DNA of 64,000 nucleotides from an uncultured Nitrospira sp. (GTDB lineage Bacteria; Nitrospirota; Nitrospiria; Nitrospirales; Nitrospiraceae): NCBI GenBank assembly GCA_902500775.1, contig CABVRZ010000004.1, positions 124,001 to 188,000 of the forward strand, read 5' to 3'. Shown piece by piece: positions 41,709 to 50,995 of this stretch (position 1 is its first letter; each line of letters starts with the position of its first letter). The notes under the pieces were generated by a model. It saw only the letters and a program-made list of their open reading frames with translations, ran no database searches and was not told where the DNA came from. The position numbers and the translations under genes were made by a program.

Positions 41709-43679
41709 ATGAACAAAGCCAGGCTGCGGATACGAAAGTTTCTTCAACGGTTGCCGCGACCAGTTCGCTACGGCGGATGGATAGCGCTGGTCCTTCTTGT
41801 GGCGTATGCCCTTGCGGTTGTGGCAGGACTCGTGCGGCCGGAGGAGAAGGTCAATGCCCTGTGGTTGGTAGTGGCGGCGTCGTGTGTCCATGTATTGGCG
41901 TTCCGATTCTATGGGCGCTTTCTCGCGCGAAAGGTACTGGAGCTGAACGATGATCGCTCCACACCGGCGCATACCATGACCGATGGCGTCAATTTTGTGC
42001 CGACGAGTCGCTGGGTGTTACTCGGCCATCACTTTGCCGCAATCGCCGGTGCGGGGCCACTGCTGGGCCCTGTGTTGGCGGCGCAGTATGGGTTCTTCCC
42101 TGGGTTCCTTTGGCTACTTGTCGGGGCGGTGATCGCAGGGGCGGTGCAAGATTTCGTCATCCTGGTGTTCTCGATGCGTCGAAAAGGGTGCTCGCTGGTT
42201 GAGCTGGCCTATGCCTCCAGTGGGCCAGTCTCAGGCATGGCGGCGATGCTCGCCGTGTTGTTTGTCGTCACCATTGCTATGGCTGGTCTGGGACTCGCAG
42301 TGGTGAATGCGCTTGATCATAACCCTTGGGGGACATTCACTCTCGCGATGACGATTCCTATCGCGTTGCTGATGGGAGGCCTGGGCAGGATCTCTCCCGC
42401 AGCAACGGTGCCCATTACCGTCATGGGAGTGGTCTTGCTCATGTTCGCCATTGTTGGCGGACGAATAGTGGCCAATTCTTCTTGGGCGACTTGGTTTGAG
42501 TTCGGCCATGCGTCGCTCGTGTGGATGTTGGCGGGATATGGGTTCGTCGCCGCAGTGCTGCCGATCTGGCTCCTGCTGATCCCACGCGATTACCTGTCCA
42601 GCACGATGAAAGTCGCGGTCATCGCATTATTGGCCGTAGGGGTGGTGGTCATCCATCCGTCGATGGAGATGCCGCGATTCACACCATTCATCGCCGGAGG
42701 CGGGCCGATCATCAAGGGCCGGTTGTTTCCATTCCTGTTCATCACGATTGCCTGCGGGGCAATCTCAGGGTTTCACAGTTTGGTCGCCTCCGGGACGACC
42801 TCAAAGCTGATCGATCGGGAATCCCATGCCACACTCGGGTATGTGGCGATGCTGATGGAGAGCTTCGTCGGAGTGATTGCGTTGATTGCGGCATCGATTC
42901 TTCATCCCGGTGACTACTTTGGGATCAATACGCTGCTGTCGCGTCTCGAATTGGAGCAGCTCGGATTCCCCGTTGTGCATCTCGATGAGTTGTGCCGGCT
43001 GGTGGAGCAGGATTGCACCAATCGTGTGGGCGGGGGCGTCTCGCTGGCAATCGGTATGGCGTCCATCTTCGCGGGGTTGCCTGGATTCAAAGAGATTCCT
43101 GGGCTGATGGCCTACTGGTATCAATTCGCCTTGTTATTCGAAGCGCTGTTCATTCTCACCACCATCGATGCTGGGACCAGAGTGGCTCGGTATCTCGTGC
43201 AGGAGCTTGGGGGACGTGTGTATCGTCCCTTCGGCGACTTCGGTTCCCTGCCGGCAGCGGTGATCGCGAGCCTTCTGGTGGTCGGTGCCTGGAGCATATT
43301 GCTCTACACCGGTTCAGTCTCGAACTTGTGGCCCATGTTCGGCGTGGCCAATCAACTGCTCGGCACCGTGGCGCTCTGCGTAGGAACCTCAGTTCTGATT
43401 CGAATTGGGCGCGCCCGCTATCTGTGGGTGACAGTCGTGCCGATGGTGACGGTTGCAATCGTCACGTTGAGTGCCTGTGTCGAGCTGATAAGCCAGTTTC
43501 TTGGCGAAGGGCGCCGGGTGAATGCCGTCCTGGTGCTCAGCATCGGTCTGCTGGCCGTGGTCGTTCTGCTGGATGCCGGGATCAAGTGGGTTCGTTGGTC
43601 AAGTGGGAACGGGCCACTTGAGGCTCCGCCTGCCGCAGGGGGACAAGGAGGAGCTTCATTGCCTGGGCGTTGTTGCTGA
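41709..43679 (+). CDS. cstA: Carbon starvation protein CstA-like peptide/pyruvate transporter
   Basis: A 656-residue inner-membrane protein with about 16 hydrophobic segments. GVNFVPTSRWVLLGHHFAAI and AGAGPLLGPVLAAQYGFFPG near residues 90-130 are CstA family signatures, and DAGTRVARYLVQE is another near the C-terminal half. AAGGAGG stands 8 bases before the ATG at 41709. CstA proteins take up peptides or pyruvate under carbon limitation. The gene is divergent from the Cache-type two-component system, which is a candidate regulator, as with the BtsS/BtsR-CstA theme in enterobacteria. Confidence 0.93.
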   Translation: MNKARLRIRKFLQRLPRPVRYGGWIALVLLVAYALAVVAGLVRPEEKVNALWLVVAASCVHVLAFRFYGRFLARKVLELNDDRSTPAHTMTDGVNFVPTSRWVLLGHHFAAIAGAGPLLGPVLAAQYGFFPGFLWLLVGAVIAGAVQDFVILVFSMRRKGCSLVELAYASSGPVSGMAAMLAVLFVVTIAMAGLGLAVVNALDHNPWGTFTLAMTIPIALLMGGLGRISPAATVPITVMGVVLLMFAIVGGRIVANSSWATWFEFGHASLVWMLAGYGFVAAVLPIWLLLIPRDYLSSTMKVAVIALLAVGVVVIHPSMEMPRFTPFIAGGGPIIKGRLFPFLFITIACGAISGFHSLVASGTTSKLIDRESHATLGYVAMLMESFVGVIALIAASILHPGDYFGINTLLSRLELEQLGFPVVHLDELCRLVEQDCTNRVGGGVSLAIGMASIFAGLPGFKEIPGLMAYWYQFALLFEALFILTTIDAGTRVARYLVQELGGRVYRPFGDFGSLPAAVIASLLVVGAWSILLYTGSVSNLWPMFGVANQLLGTVALCVGTSVLIRIGRARYLWVTVVPMVTVAIVTLSACVELISQFLGEGRRVNAVLVLSIGLLAVVVLLDAGIKWVRWSSGNGPLEAPPAAGGQGGASLPGRCC

Positions 43680-44030
43680 GTCAAGTAATGTGTATCGAAT
43701 TGATACAGCTTCCTCAGTTACAGGTCGAGACTCAGGATACTTGTATGCAATCACGTAAGTAGTAGTTGACAGCTCGTGTTGTGACAGAGTATGAATGGCT
43801 CGGTTTAAGAACTATTCGTATACATACCAGGTCCGTTCGGCCTGCGTCTGGCGCGTAGCTCGCGATGGGTGATCGATGCTCGAAGGTATGGGACGCAACA
43901 CTGACGTTGGATCAACGACGCACGAGCGGAAGCAGAGTCTCGTCTGGGCCGCCGCGTGGTCTATGGATCATGGATGTGAGGCACGTAATGAGACCGGGGA
44001 CCGGGGTGGTCTCTCAAGGGGGACGCTTGT
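43680..44030. other. Gap between cstA and the small lipoprotein gene
   Basis: 350 bp without supported genes. CTCGAAGG and CGTAGCTC fragments do not form a convincing terminator; I see nothing specific here. Confidence 0.35.
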
Positions 44031-44126
44031 ATGGGATCGGTCGCGATATTACTGATGTTGATCTGTGAGGTGTGCCTGTCCGGATGTGGCGGTGATGGGA
44101 GTGGCCCGGGAGGCACGAAGTACTAA
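44031..44126 (+). CDS. 31-residue lipoprotein-like peptide
   Basis: ATG at 44031 after a purine-rich AAGGGGGA, TAA at 44124-44126. MGSVAILLMLICEVCLSGC is a lipoprotein signal peptide with lipobox LSGC, followed by only 13 residues (GGDGSGPGGTKY region). It stands 35 bp before the S8 protease gene, whose own signal peptide also ends in a GC-GGGGD stretch, so it could be a relic of a duplicated protease start, or a real tiny lipopeptide. Confidence 0.4.
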   Translation: MGSVAILLMLICEVCLSGCGGDGSGPGGTKY

Positions 44127-44161
44127 CTGGCAGCTCAATTCTTAGGAGAAGGAGACAGGGT

Positions 44162-45925
44162 ATGGGTACAGGACCGCAGCGGGTTGCATCGTTTTTCATG
44201 GTGATGGTCATGTGGGTAGTGTTGCCAGGATGTGGTGGCGGAGGGGACAGCCCTGCGCCACAGTCCAGCTCGCCACCACCAGGTGGAAGCACGGCCACGA
44301 TCAGCGATCCATTTTTTGTCAATCAGTGGCACTTGAAGAACGAGGGGCAAAAAATTGACCGTCTTGGGGGACAACATCTTCCTGGCACACCCGGAGAGGA
44401 TGTCAACGTCGAATCGGTATGGAATCGCGGGTTACTTGGGCAGGGCATTCGTATACACATCGTGGACGACGGACTTGAAGAGGAGCACGAAGACCTCGCT
44501 CCCAATGTGCTGCGTGGTGAAGGGTATAACTTCCTACATCGCGACAATGGATGCACAGCCCCATGTGCTCCAAACAATTTAGGGCCCAGAGATCCTAGCC
44601 CTGCACCCTTATCGGAACACAACCACGGCACGGCTGTAGCCGGGGTGGCGGCAGCAAGCGCAAATAACATTGGAGGTCGTGGTGCGGCGCCAGCTGCCAA
44701 GCTGGTTGGGTACAATTTAAATGCACTTGAGACCCCTGCTCAAAGTGAGCATGAGGATATTGCTATGAGCCATAATATTGAAAAAGCAGATATCCATAAT
44801 AATAGTCGACAGCTTATAGCGGGGAGCCAGCACACTGGCGTTGGATTTATTTTACCTCCATTGCCCGGGTTTTACAGTGGGGTTGAGAAAGGTGTAAGGG
44901 ACGGGCGAAGCGGGAGAGGCACCATTTATCTGTTTGCCGCAGGAAATGGAGGTAATTCTGAAGTGCCTCTACTAATCGGATCACCTCTGGCGACAGATGA
45001 TTCAAACTATAGTGGTATGAGTAACAATCGCCATGTCATGGCGATCTGTGCGACCGATGCCAGAGGGAAAAAATCCGTCTATTCTGAAAACGGCGCTAAC
45101 CTATGGGTCTGCGCTCCATCAAACGTGGGGGGAAACGTAGACCTTCCTGCTATCACGACAACTGATCGTATGGGAGACCGAGGCCTCAACTATACGGGGA
45201 AATTGGCCGCTACTGGAGAAGATGATTATAGCAACTCTAATTACACCGCGCGTTTCAGTGGCACATCGGCCGCCACTCCATTGGCTGCTGGAGTCACAGC
45301 CCTCGTTCTCCAAGCGAATCCCAACCTGGGATGGCGAGACGTGCGTCTTATCTTGGCGGAGACAGCGCGGAAGAATGATCCGAGCGATTCGGATTGGGGT
45401 GACATCGGGCTCAATACGACTGGAGATAAGTACCATCATAATCACAAGTATGGGTTCGGTGTGATCAATGCGGACGCTGCCGTCCAACGAGCGATCACTT
45501 GGACCAACGTTGGGCCTCAACTAACGCAATCTTTCCCACCCGAGTTGAAGCAGGTGAACGCGGCTATCCCAGATAACAATTCCGCTGGAGTCTCCGACGC
45601 GATCACGGTGTCCAGCAGCGGCATCTCTTCAATTGAATTTATTGAAATTACCTTCTCAGCGGATCACGAGTTTGATGGAGAGCTCAACGTCACACTCACC
45701 CATGAAAATACCGGCATACAGAGCCAGCTTGCCACTGAGCGTAGATGTCGCCTGAGCTCATCAGGCCCAGAGGTTACCTGCGGAGGGTACAAAGGGTGGG
45801 TCTTTGGCAGCGCGCGGCATCTCGGCGAGATGGCTGACGGCATCTGGACATTGCGCGTTTCGGACAGGATCCGAAACGATGTTGGCACGTTTGAATCATG
45901 GAAATTGACGTTCTACGGAAGGTGA
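44162..45925 (+). CDS. Subtilisin-like serine protease lipoprotein with C-terminal P-domain
   Basis: A 587-residue S8 protease of the kexin/proprotein-convertase layout. The signal peptide ends in lipobox LPGC (Cys24), then a Gly/Ser/Pro linker. The catalytic domain (about 50-445) has Asp102 (VDDGLE), His155 (EHNHGTAVAG) and Ser369 (FSGTSAATP). Residues about 470-587 are a P-domain beta sandwich (IEFIEITFSADHEFDGEL to SWKLTFYG). There is no N-terminal propeptide between signal and catalytic domain. A separate prodomain-like protein is encoded directly downstream. The product would be tethered to a membrane facing the periplasm or outside. Confidence 0.9.
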   Translation: MGTGPQRVASFFMVMVMWVVLPGCGGGGDSPAPQSSSPPPGGSTATISDPFFVNQWHLKNEGQKIDRLGGQHLPGTPGEDVNVESVWNRGLLGQGIRIHIVDDGLEEEHEDLAPNVLRGEGYNFLHRDNGCTAPCAPNNLGPRDPSPAPLSEHNHGTAVAGVAAASANNIGGRGAAPAAKLVGYNLNALETPAQSEHEDIAMSHNIEKADIHNNSRQLIAGSQHTGVGFILPPLPGFYSGVEKGVRDGRSGRGTIYLFAAGNGGNSEVPLLIGSPLATDDSNYSGMSNNRHVMAICATDARGKKSVYSENGANLWVCAPSNVGGNVDLPAITTTDRMGDRGLNYTGKLAATGEDDYSNSNYTARFSGTSAATPLAAGVTALVLQANPNLGWRDVRLILAETARKNDPSDSDWGDIGLNTTGDKYHHNHKYGFGVINADAAVQRAITWTNVGPQLTQSFPPELKQVNAAIPDNNSAGVSDAITVSSSGISSIEFIEITFSADHEFDGELNVTLTHENTGIQSQLATERRCRLSSSGPEVTCGGYKGWVFGSARHLGEMADGIWTLRVSDRIRNDVGTFESWKLTFYGR

Positions 45926-45959
45926 CGGGCTGACACACCTAAACGTTCGGGAGGATTTC

Positions 45960-46592
45960 ATGGCCATATCCATTCATGCATTCATAACAGCGTTTCTCCT
46001 TCTGGGTTGTGCAGCATTCAATCCAGCAAGAGCCAGTGAGCAAACAGTTGGTAAACGTACGGAGCAGCTTCAGGTGTCGTATGCATGGTACGACGAAAAA
46101 CAGCAAGAGCGTCGTGTGTGGATGAATCTCACCGTGGTGGCGGAGATCAGTCCGACTCTAGCCGGTGACGCTGTCCCCAGAAGCGCATCTTCCAATATGC
46201 GTGAGGTGCCCAGTCGGTATCGTGGAATCCGGCTGTGGGCGCTGAATCCGGAGACCCAGATGGAGACTGTCGTCAGTGGGGCTCAGTCGAGCGATTCTGG
46301 GCAACGATACTACCAGGTGATGCACGATGTACCTTATAGTGGCGCGCCGATCCGACTCGCGCCCGGAAACATCATTGTCCATTTCAGTCCAGAGTGGTCA
46401 GAGGCTGCCGTGCAACAGTGGGCCGCTAGCCACAAGCTGGAGATCTTGCGCCGTTTGCCATCCGGGCCAAACAACTACGTGATCCAATCAGGTCCTGGAC
46501 TCGAGGCGATTAGTCTGGCGAACTCGCTGCATCGGTCGCCCGGTGTCACTGCCGCATTCCCTAATTGGGCGATCCCCAGAGGACACCGATGA
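45960..46592 (+). CDS. Exported protein ending in a subtilase prodomain-like fold
   Basis: The 210-residue protein has a signal segment (about 6-20, with a Cys in LGCAAF). The middle is beta-rich (LQVSYAWYDEKQQERRVWMN). The C-terminal 75 residues (APGNIIVHFSPEWSEAAVQQ, LEILRRLPSGPNNYVI, GVTAAFPNWAIPRG) look like the propeptide of fervidolysin-type subtilases, with the typical alternation and an ending that would sit in the protease active site. It starts 34 bp after the S8 gene. It may fold or inhibit the protease in trans. It lacks a catalytic domain itself. Confidence 0.65.
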   Translation: MAISIHAFITAFLLLGCAAFNPARASEQTVGKRTEQLQVSYAWYDEKQQERRVWMNLTVVAEISPTLAGDAVPRSASSNMREVPSRYRGIRLWALNPETQMETVVSGAQSSDSGQRYYQVMHDVPYSGAPIRLAPGNIIVHFSPEWSEAAVQQWAASHKLEILRRLPSGPNNYVIQSGPGLEAISLANSLHRSPGVTAAFPNWAIPRGHR

Positions 46593-46743
46593 TGCGCTAG
46601 CAACAATGTTCGGCAGGTTGGTGTGGAAATCAGAAATGAGAAGGTGGCAGGAGCTATTCCTAGTGAGCTGAGGAGAAAAGTACGCGACGGTCTTCGCCTA
46701 TGGCGGACAGCGCTTCCCCGAAAGCGCCAGAAGGCTTGATGGC

Positions 46744-46773
46744 TGTGCTTCGACAGGCTCAGCACGCACGGTG
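46744..46773 (+). repeat. Dispersed short repeat, copy 2 (TGTGCTTCGACA core)
   Basis: TGTGCTTCGACAGGCTCAGC then ACGCACGG, matching the copy at 5050-5080 (other strand) at about 24 of 29 positions. It lies in a 327-bp gap (46593-46919) with no supported gene. Confidence 0.5.
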
Positions 46774-46919
46774 CTGGATGTAGATGGCTGGCTTCACGGG
46801 GGCGGTCAAAGTAGGAACTGACGTGTGGTGGTTCTTGGCATCTGAGACCCCGCTTTTGTTACGAAACGGACGATAATGAAAAAGCAACAACTGTGGAGGC
46901 TGATGTGCGCACGATAGCC

Positions 46920-47048
46920 ATGAAAATTCTGGCCGGTCTTCTCTTCTGTATCTTGACCGCCTGCGCGACGGAGCCGGCGCATATCCCACTCAAGCCGGAG
47001 CTCTCCCAGCGCGTCAATTCATCGAACGGCGTGATTCTCGTTGCTTAA
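46920..47048 (+). pseudogene. Truncated lipoprotein gene, likely relic
   Basis: MKILAGLLFCILTACATEPA is a complete lipoprotein signal peptide with lipobox LTAC. The frame ends after NGVILVA at TAA (47046-47048). The codon would be CAA (Gln) with one base change, and AAAGACCACC follows, so the original gene may have been longer and is cut by a nonsense change and downstream loss. There is no good ribosome site. A functional 42-residue lipoprotein cannot be excluded. Confidence 0.45.
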
Positions 47049-47173
47049 AAAGACCACCATGCGAGATGTGTCGCCTAACAAGCAGTTGCAGTGGACGCCG
47101 TCGCTCGGTGTTGCTGAGTCGGAACGGTAGGAATTGCAGTGCCGTTATTTCCGATAAAGGGGAATACTGAATC

Positions 47174-47794
47174 ATGAATACACGAACACATGCTGTGCTC
47201 TATTGCGCTGTTATGACCTGCCTTGCTGGGTGCGGGTTTATCGCAGAGCAGATTAAGCTTGAATACAATCAGCCTGCAGGGGTGTCTCAAATTGCAGGAG
47301 CAAACAATGTTTCCGTGAATGTACAAGTCTCCGATCAGCGACCGGACAAAAGCAAGGTGAGTAGCAAAAAGGATATGTATGGAATAGAGTTGGCCGCGAT
47401 TACAGCAGAGGAAGATATTGCCATCACGATCCGTAAGGCCATTGAGCAAGAGCTCCAGGCTCGAGGTTTCCAGCTTGGCTCCGAGACTGCGCAGGTGAAA
47501 ATCGCAGCCGAGGTCACCCGTTTCTATAATGACCACAAAACGGGGCTCCTCTCAGGTGATGCCGTGGCCGATCTTATTATGGCAGTGACTGTGAACCGGC
47601 AACATGGCAAACAGCTATATTCACGGCAAATCGTTGCTCAAGGGATCGAGTCTAATACGCAGCTCGCAACTGGGAATAATGCAAAGCTAGCTCTTAGTAA
47701 GGCGCTTGAAAATGGTATGAAAATGATTTTTGAGGATAAAGACTTCCTCTCTGCGTTAGTCCAGTCATCAGGAGCTATGCCAGTTTCAAAATAG
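47174..47794 (+). CDS. YajG-like outer-membrane-type lipoprotein
   Basis: The 206-residue lipoprotein has a signal peptide ending in LAGC. The rest follows the YajG layout: a VSVNVQVSDQRPDKSKV strand near the start, and AITIRKAIEQELQARGFQLG, then RFYNDHKTGLLSGDAVADLI. YajG-type proteins are small periplasmic lipoproteins of unknown function, sometimes next to stress or membrane genes. AAGGGGAA is 9-10 bases upstream of the ATG. It lies alone on the plus strand. Confidence 0.72.
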   Translation: MNTRTHAVLYCAVMTCLAGCGFIAEQIKLEYNQPAGVSQIAGANNVSVNVQVSDQRPDKSKVSSKKDMYGIELAAITAEEDIAITIRKAIEQELQARGFQLGSETAQVKIAAEVTRFYNDHKTGLLSGDAVADLIMAVTVNRQHGKQLYSRQIVAQGIESNTQLATGNNAKLALSKALENGMKMIFEDKDFLSALVQSSGAMPVSK

Positions 47795-48046
47795 TTGCTC
47801 ACATTGCGACCGAGCGGAACGCGTCTTTTCGTGGTGTTTTGCGAGGGGTGGTTTCAAGCTCCAAAATGAGCACGAGGTGCCAGAGACCACCCCATAGCGA
47901 GCCGAGGTGAACAGTACTGGACCGCGCGTTCGTATAGCACTCTGGATCTATGGACTCAGTGGTTGATCGCGGCAACGACTTGTGCAACATGGTGTCCGCC
48001 ATCCTTCCCATTTCAGCTTGAGCTGATTAGTCGAGCAAGAGATTCT

Positions 48047-48628
48047 ATGATGAAGCTCCGTTTGTCACAGTTGCTCCTACTCTTCACTAGCATTCTCATG
48101 ACCGGATGCGTACTTGATGCAATTCTCTTTGGTGACACGCATAAGAAGGATTGGGGCCCTCTTATCACCGATATAGAGGAAGAGAAGGGCCGATTGATAC
48201 TGGACGGATATCCTCTGGTCTACATAAAGGGGTATGAAGAGGGCTGGAGAGAGGGGAAACTAGAACGACCAGCGATCTGTGCGTCCCCTGGCGGCTGTGT
48301 AAGGGCCATAGAGTACGACAAGACTCTTTTCCCATTGTTCGTCTGCCCGTCTGACCGCGCTCATGCGTTCACAGGTAAGAAGGATTTGTCTGCCGAACTT
48401 TGGGTTCATTCACCGTCACACCTACTTGCGCCCATGTGCATGATAAACGATGGCACAAGTTACCAGGAGGGGTGGCTTGCGGGTCGAATGCAACGCGGTA
48501 AGCTGAATAGTTATCTTGCCTACCTTCACCAGTACATGCAAATGATCGCGGCTACCAATGATGAGTTACTGAGACAGAGTGCCCTGCATGATTCATTAAC
48601 TCTCCCCGGGATTCTTGACATGAGATAG
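48047..48628 (+). CDS. Small lipoprotein of unknown function
   Basis: From the ATG at 48047 the protein has 193 residues, a signal segment (LRLSQLLLLFTSILMTGC, lipobox MTGC) and a soluble domain. ARG/Lys-rich helices (YEEGWREGKLERP, YQEGWLAGRMQRGKL) suggest a repeated GW motif. CICASPGGC and APMC could form disulfides. Upstream in-frame codons exist but have no ribosome site. No family is recognised. Confidence 0.6.
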   Translation: MMKLRLSQLLLLFTSILMTGCVLDAILFGDTHKKDWGPLITDIEEEKGRLILDGYPLVYIKGYEEGWREGKLERPAICASPGGCVRAIEYDKTLFPLFVCPSDRAHAFTGKKDLSAELWVHSPSHLLAPMCMINDGTSYQEGWLAGRMQRGKLNSYLAYLHQYMQMIAATNDELLRQSALHDSLTLPGILDMR

Positions 48629-48866
48629 GACGATCAGGGGCCACCTATCTGGATAAATGACCCAGATGTCGAGATGATCGCCAAGCAGGTTACTCCGCCT
48701 GGTCTCTCTAGATCAGCCGAGCGAAACTGGGTAGCAGAGATTCTCCATTAGTTCGATGACAAATTGAAGCATGTGTCTGGCCACTAACTGTCGCTGCGTC
48801 TGAGCCCTCCCTGAATCGTGGAACCGAGCCTGTCAGATGACTTCAAGATAAATATGATTGAGATAA

Positions 48867-48950
48867 CTATTCTTTCGGTTTCTCCGCCGTCGCTAGAATA
48901 GGCTGAAACATTGAATCGGTGTCGAGTATGACCTTCAGCAACTCGTTATC
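48867..48950 (-). pseudogene. Relic matching the 3' end of the exported protein gene at 53225-54931
   Basis: On the minus strand the sequence reads ELLKVILDTDSMFQPILATA then EKPKE and TAG, almost the same as ELLKAVLDADPIFQPILATA then EQPSR in the gene at 53.2 kb. Only these 28 codons remain; flanks are unrelated. This is a decayed duplicate or a piece left by a recombination event. The gap 48629-49018 has no other gene. Confidence 0.65.
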
Positions 48951-49018
48951 TTGCATTCCACCAGAAACGTGATGAGCGGACGCCCTAGGAGCGTATTGGT
49001 CATCTGTCCACATCTTGA

Positions 49019-49765
49019 TCATCGTGTGCGTGCTCGTGCGACAAGATCTTTGAGTGTCGTCAGGTCTATAGCGCCAGGAACTAACTCGGTGCCCACCACA
49101 AATGCTGGGGTGCCCGTAATCCCCAAATCGCTCGCGAGTGCCCGGTTGCGCTCAATGATTGCAAGCCACTCTGGGTTCTCCATATCAGCCACGAGTTTTT
49201 TGGTGTCCAACCCTACGTCGTTGGCGATCTGGCGTATGTGCTCTTTCGCCAGTTCGCCCTTCGCAGCGAAAAGCACTTCATGAAACGCTTGATGTTGGAC
49301 CTGTGATCGGGACGCCAATGCTGCCGTTGCTGGGTGGACAGAGGCTACACCCAAGATCGGGAAGTTTTTGTACACGATGCGTACGTGCGTATCGTCCTTC
49401 TGCAATTGTGTGACCGATCCGGCGGCTCGCTGACAGAACCCACAGCGATAATCAAAGAACTCGATGACCGTCACTTCACCGGCAGGATCACCGCCTACTG
49501 GCGATGTAGAATCGTGCAGTAATTCACGCTGATGCGTGGCAATAGCTTCTTTCACTCGCACTTTCTCTACTGCTTACCGCTTCGCCTCCAGCGCCTGCTG
49601 TGCTTGCTCAATCATCTCGGGATGTGACCGAATATATGCCTCGATCACCTGTTCGATCGATTGCCGCCATGCCGGGTCAGTCGTTGGGGGCATCGATTCC
49701 CCAAAGGCTGGTGAGGAGAACATTCCTACACATGGGACCAAGATCACCGAGGCTAGCTTCAGCAT
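49019..49765 (-). pseudogene. DsbA/ScsC-like disulfide oxidoreductase gene broken by one in-frame stop
   Basis: Two adjacent frames in the same phase form one protein. Part 1 has a signal peptide (from ATG at 49765, MLKLASVILVPCVGMFSSPA) and a helical N-terminal stalk (EQVIEAYIRSHPEMIEQAQQ). It stops at TAA (49574-49576), after EAKR. In the same phase, AVEKVRVKEAIATHQREL follows and continues into the thioredoxin-fold domain with CGFC and the cis-Pro loop GTPAFVVG. This is the full layout of Com1/ScsC-type isomerases. The TAA is one base from CAA (Gln). The gene is probably inactive, or the stop is a sequencing error. Confidence 0.82.
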
Positions 49766-50044
49766 TGCTTGTGTCGAAGGGGCTTTCCGCCTATGCCTTA
49801 AGGCCGCATCATTGAATCGCCTGTGCTGATCGGTCCATGTTTCCACCGTGAACATGTGACCGAATGATTCAGGAAATGTTGAGCCGCTGCTACTCTTTCC
49901 TCAATAATTGCCATGCATCGTCATAACTTGCATCCTGAGCCTCACGTGAATATCTCGAAGAGCACAATCTCGCGTTGTCTGCACGCATCATGAAACCGTC
50001 TTTCCTGCTCACGACAGAATCGATCTGACTCAGAAGCTGGGTAG

Positions 50045-50995
50045 CTATTTCTTGGCTTCGCATTTATCTTTTTTGCATTTATCGCTGTCACAATCGGAGT
50101 CTCGTTGGCAAGTTCCCCCGTTTGACACAGAGGTGGCCTGGCAAAAGTTCTTGCCGAAGCCGAGTCCTGGCTTCGCGCAACGAAAATGTGTGTCGCCTAG
50201 TAGCGTTGTGCAGTCATTATCCTTGTCGCAGACGCAACTTTTCTTTTCACACTTTCCCCTGCTACAGTCTGAATTCTTCTCACAATAATCCCCAAAATCT
50301 CCTCCGGTAGGCACACAGTAATTTTTCCCGATTCGCTTCTTGCAACGCGAATCTGAGCCACAATCATTGCTATCATTACAAACACAGACTCCCCCGGCTC
50401 CACAATTATTTGAGCTGCATTGGGTATTAGTTGAACAATGCTCTCCCAAGGCCAGCCTCGCCGTTCCTCCGGACTCGACAATCGAACCCCCGGTCGCTGA
50501 CGTTACTGGAGGCGCGAGGCAAATCCTTTCCACCACATCATCAAAACGATAGACGAGGTCTATTCCTCGCACATACGCGTACTCATTTGCGTCATTATGC
50601 TTTTTTTCGATCGGCACATTGGCCGCATGCGCCTTTTCATGCATGATAATCCCCACTAGATCACACCGAGTCGTTGACTGGTCGCGTATCTCATCCCAAC
50701 ACAGGTTTATCTTGTTTCCCCCTCGATGGTAACCAAGAACGTCACCGTCGCATTTTTTCTTTGTCGAACACTTGAGGGTCGAGGTTGGCCACTTCTTTCT
50801 AATATCATCTCCGTACTTGCTGGGGATAAATGAAGCCTGCGAAAGCATTTCCTCGATGTTTTTATCTATAAAGTCAACGGCCCAATTAATATCTCCCATG
50901 GCAGATGACTCACAGTTTTCCACTTCGAATTGTTTTGCATGTACCGTCGGTGCCAGCACGATCAACAGTGCGAATATACAAATGTAACTCCTCAT
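50045..50995 (-). CDS. Secreted HExxH protein with Cys-rich repeats
   Basis: The 316-residue exported protein has a signal peptide (cleavage after VHA, about 20). Residues 110-140 contain MHEKAHAANVPIEKKHND: HEKAH (119-123) fits the zincin zinc motif, with His133 a possible third ligand. Residues about 185-316 hold four Cys-rich repeats (CSTNTQCSSNNC, CEKNSDCSRGKC, and so on), spaced like Dickkopf-type or snake-toxin-like knottins. AGGAGG precedes the ATG. It is likely a secreted metallopeptidase or binding protein. I do not assign a peptidase family. Confidence 0.7.
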   Translation of the reverse strand: MRSYICIFALLIVLAPTVHAKQFEVENCESSAMGDINWAVDFIDKNIEEMLSQASFIPSKYGDDIRKKWPTSTLKCSTKKKCDGDVLGYHRGGNKINLCWDEIRDQSTTRCDLVGIIMHEKAHAANVPIEKKHNDANEYAYVRGIDLVYRFDDVVERICLAPPVTSATGGSIVESGGTARLALGEHCSTNTQCSSNNCGAGGVCVCNDSNDCGSDSRCKKRIGKNYCVPTGGDFGDYCEKNSDCSRGKCEKKSCVCDKDNDCTTLLGDTHFRCAKPGLGFGKNFCQATSVSNGGTCQRDSDCDSDKCKKDKCEAKK

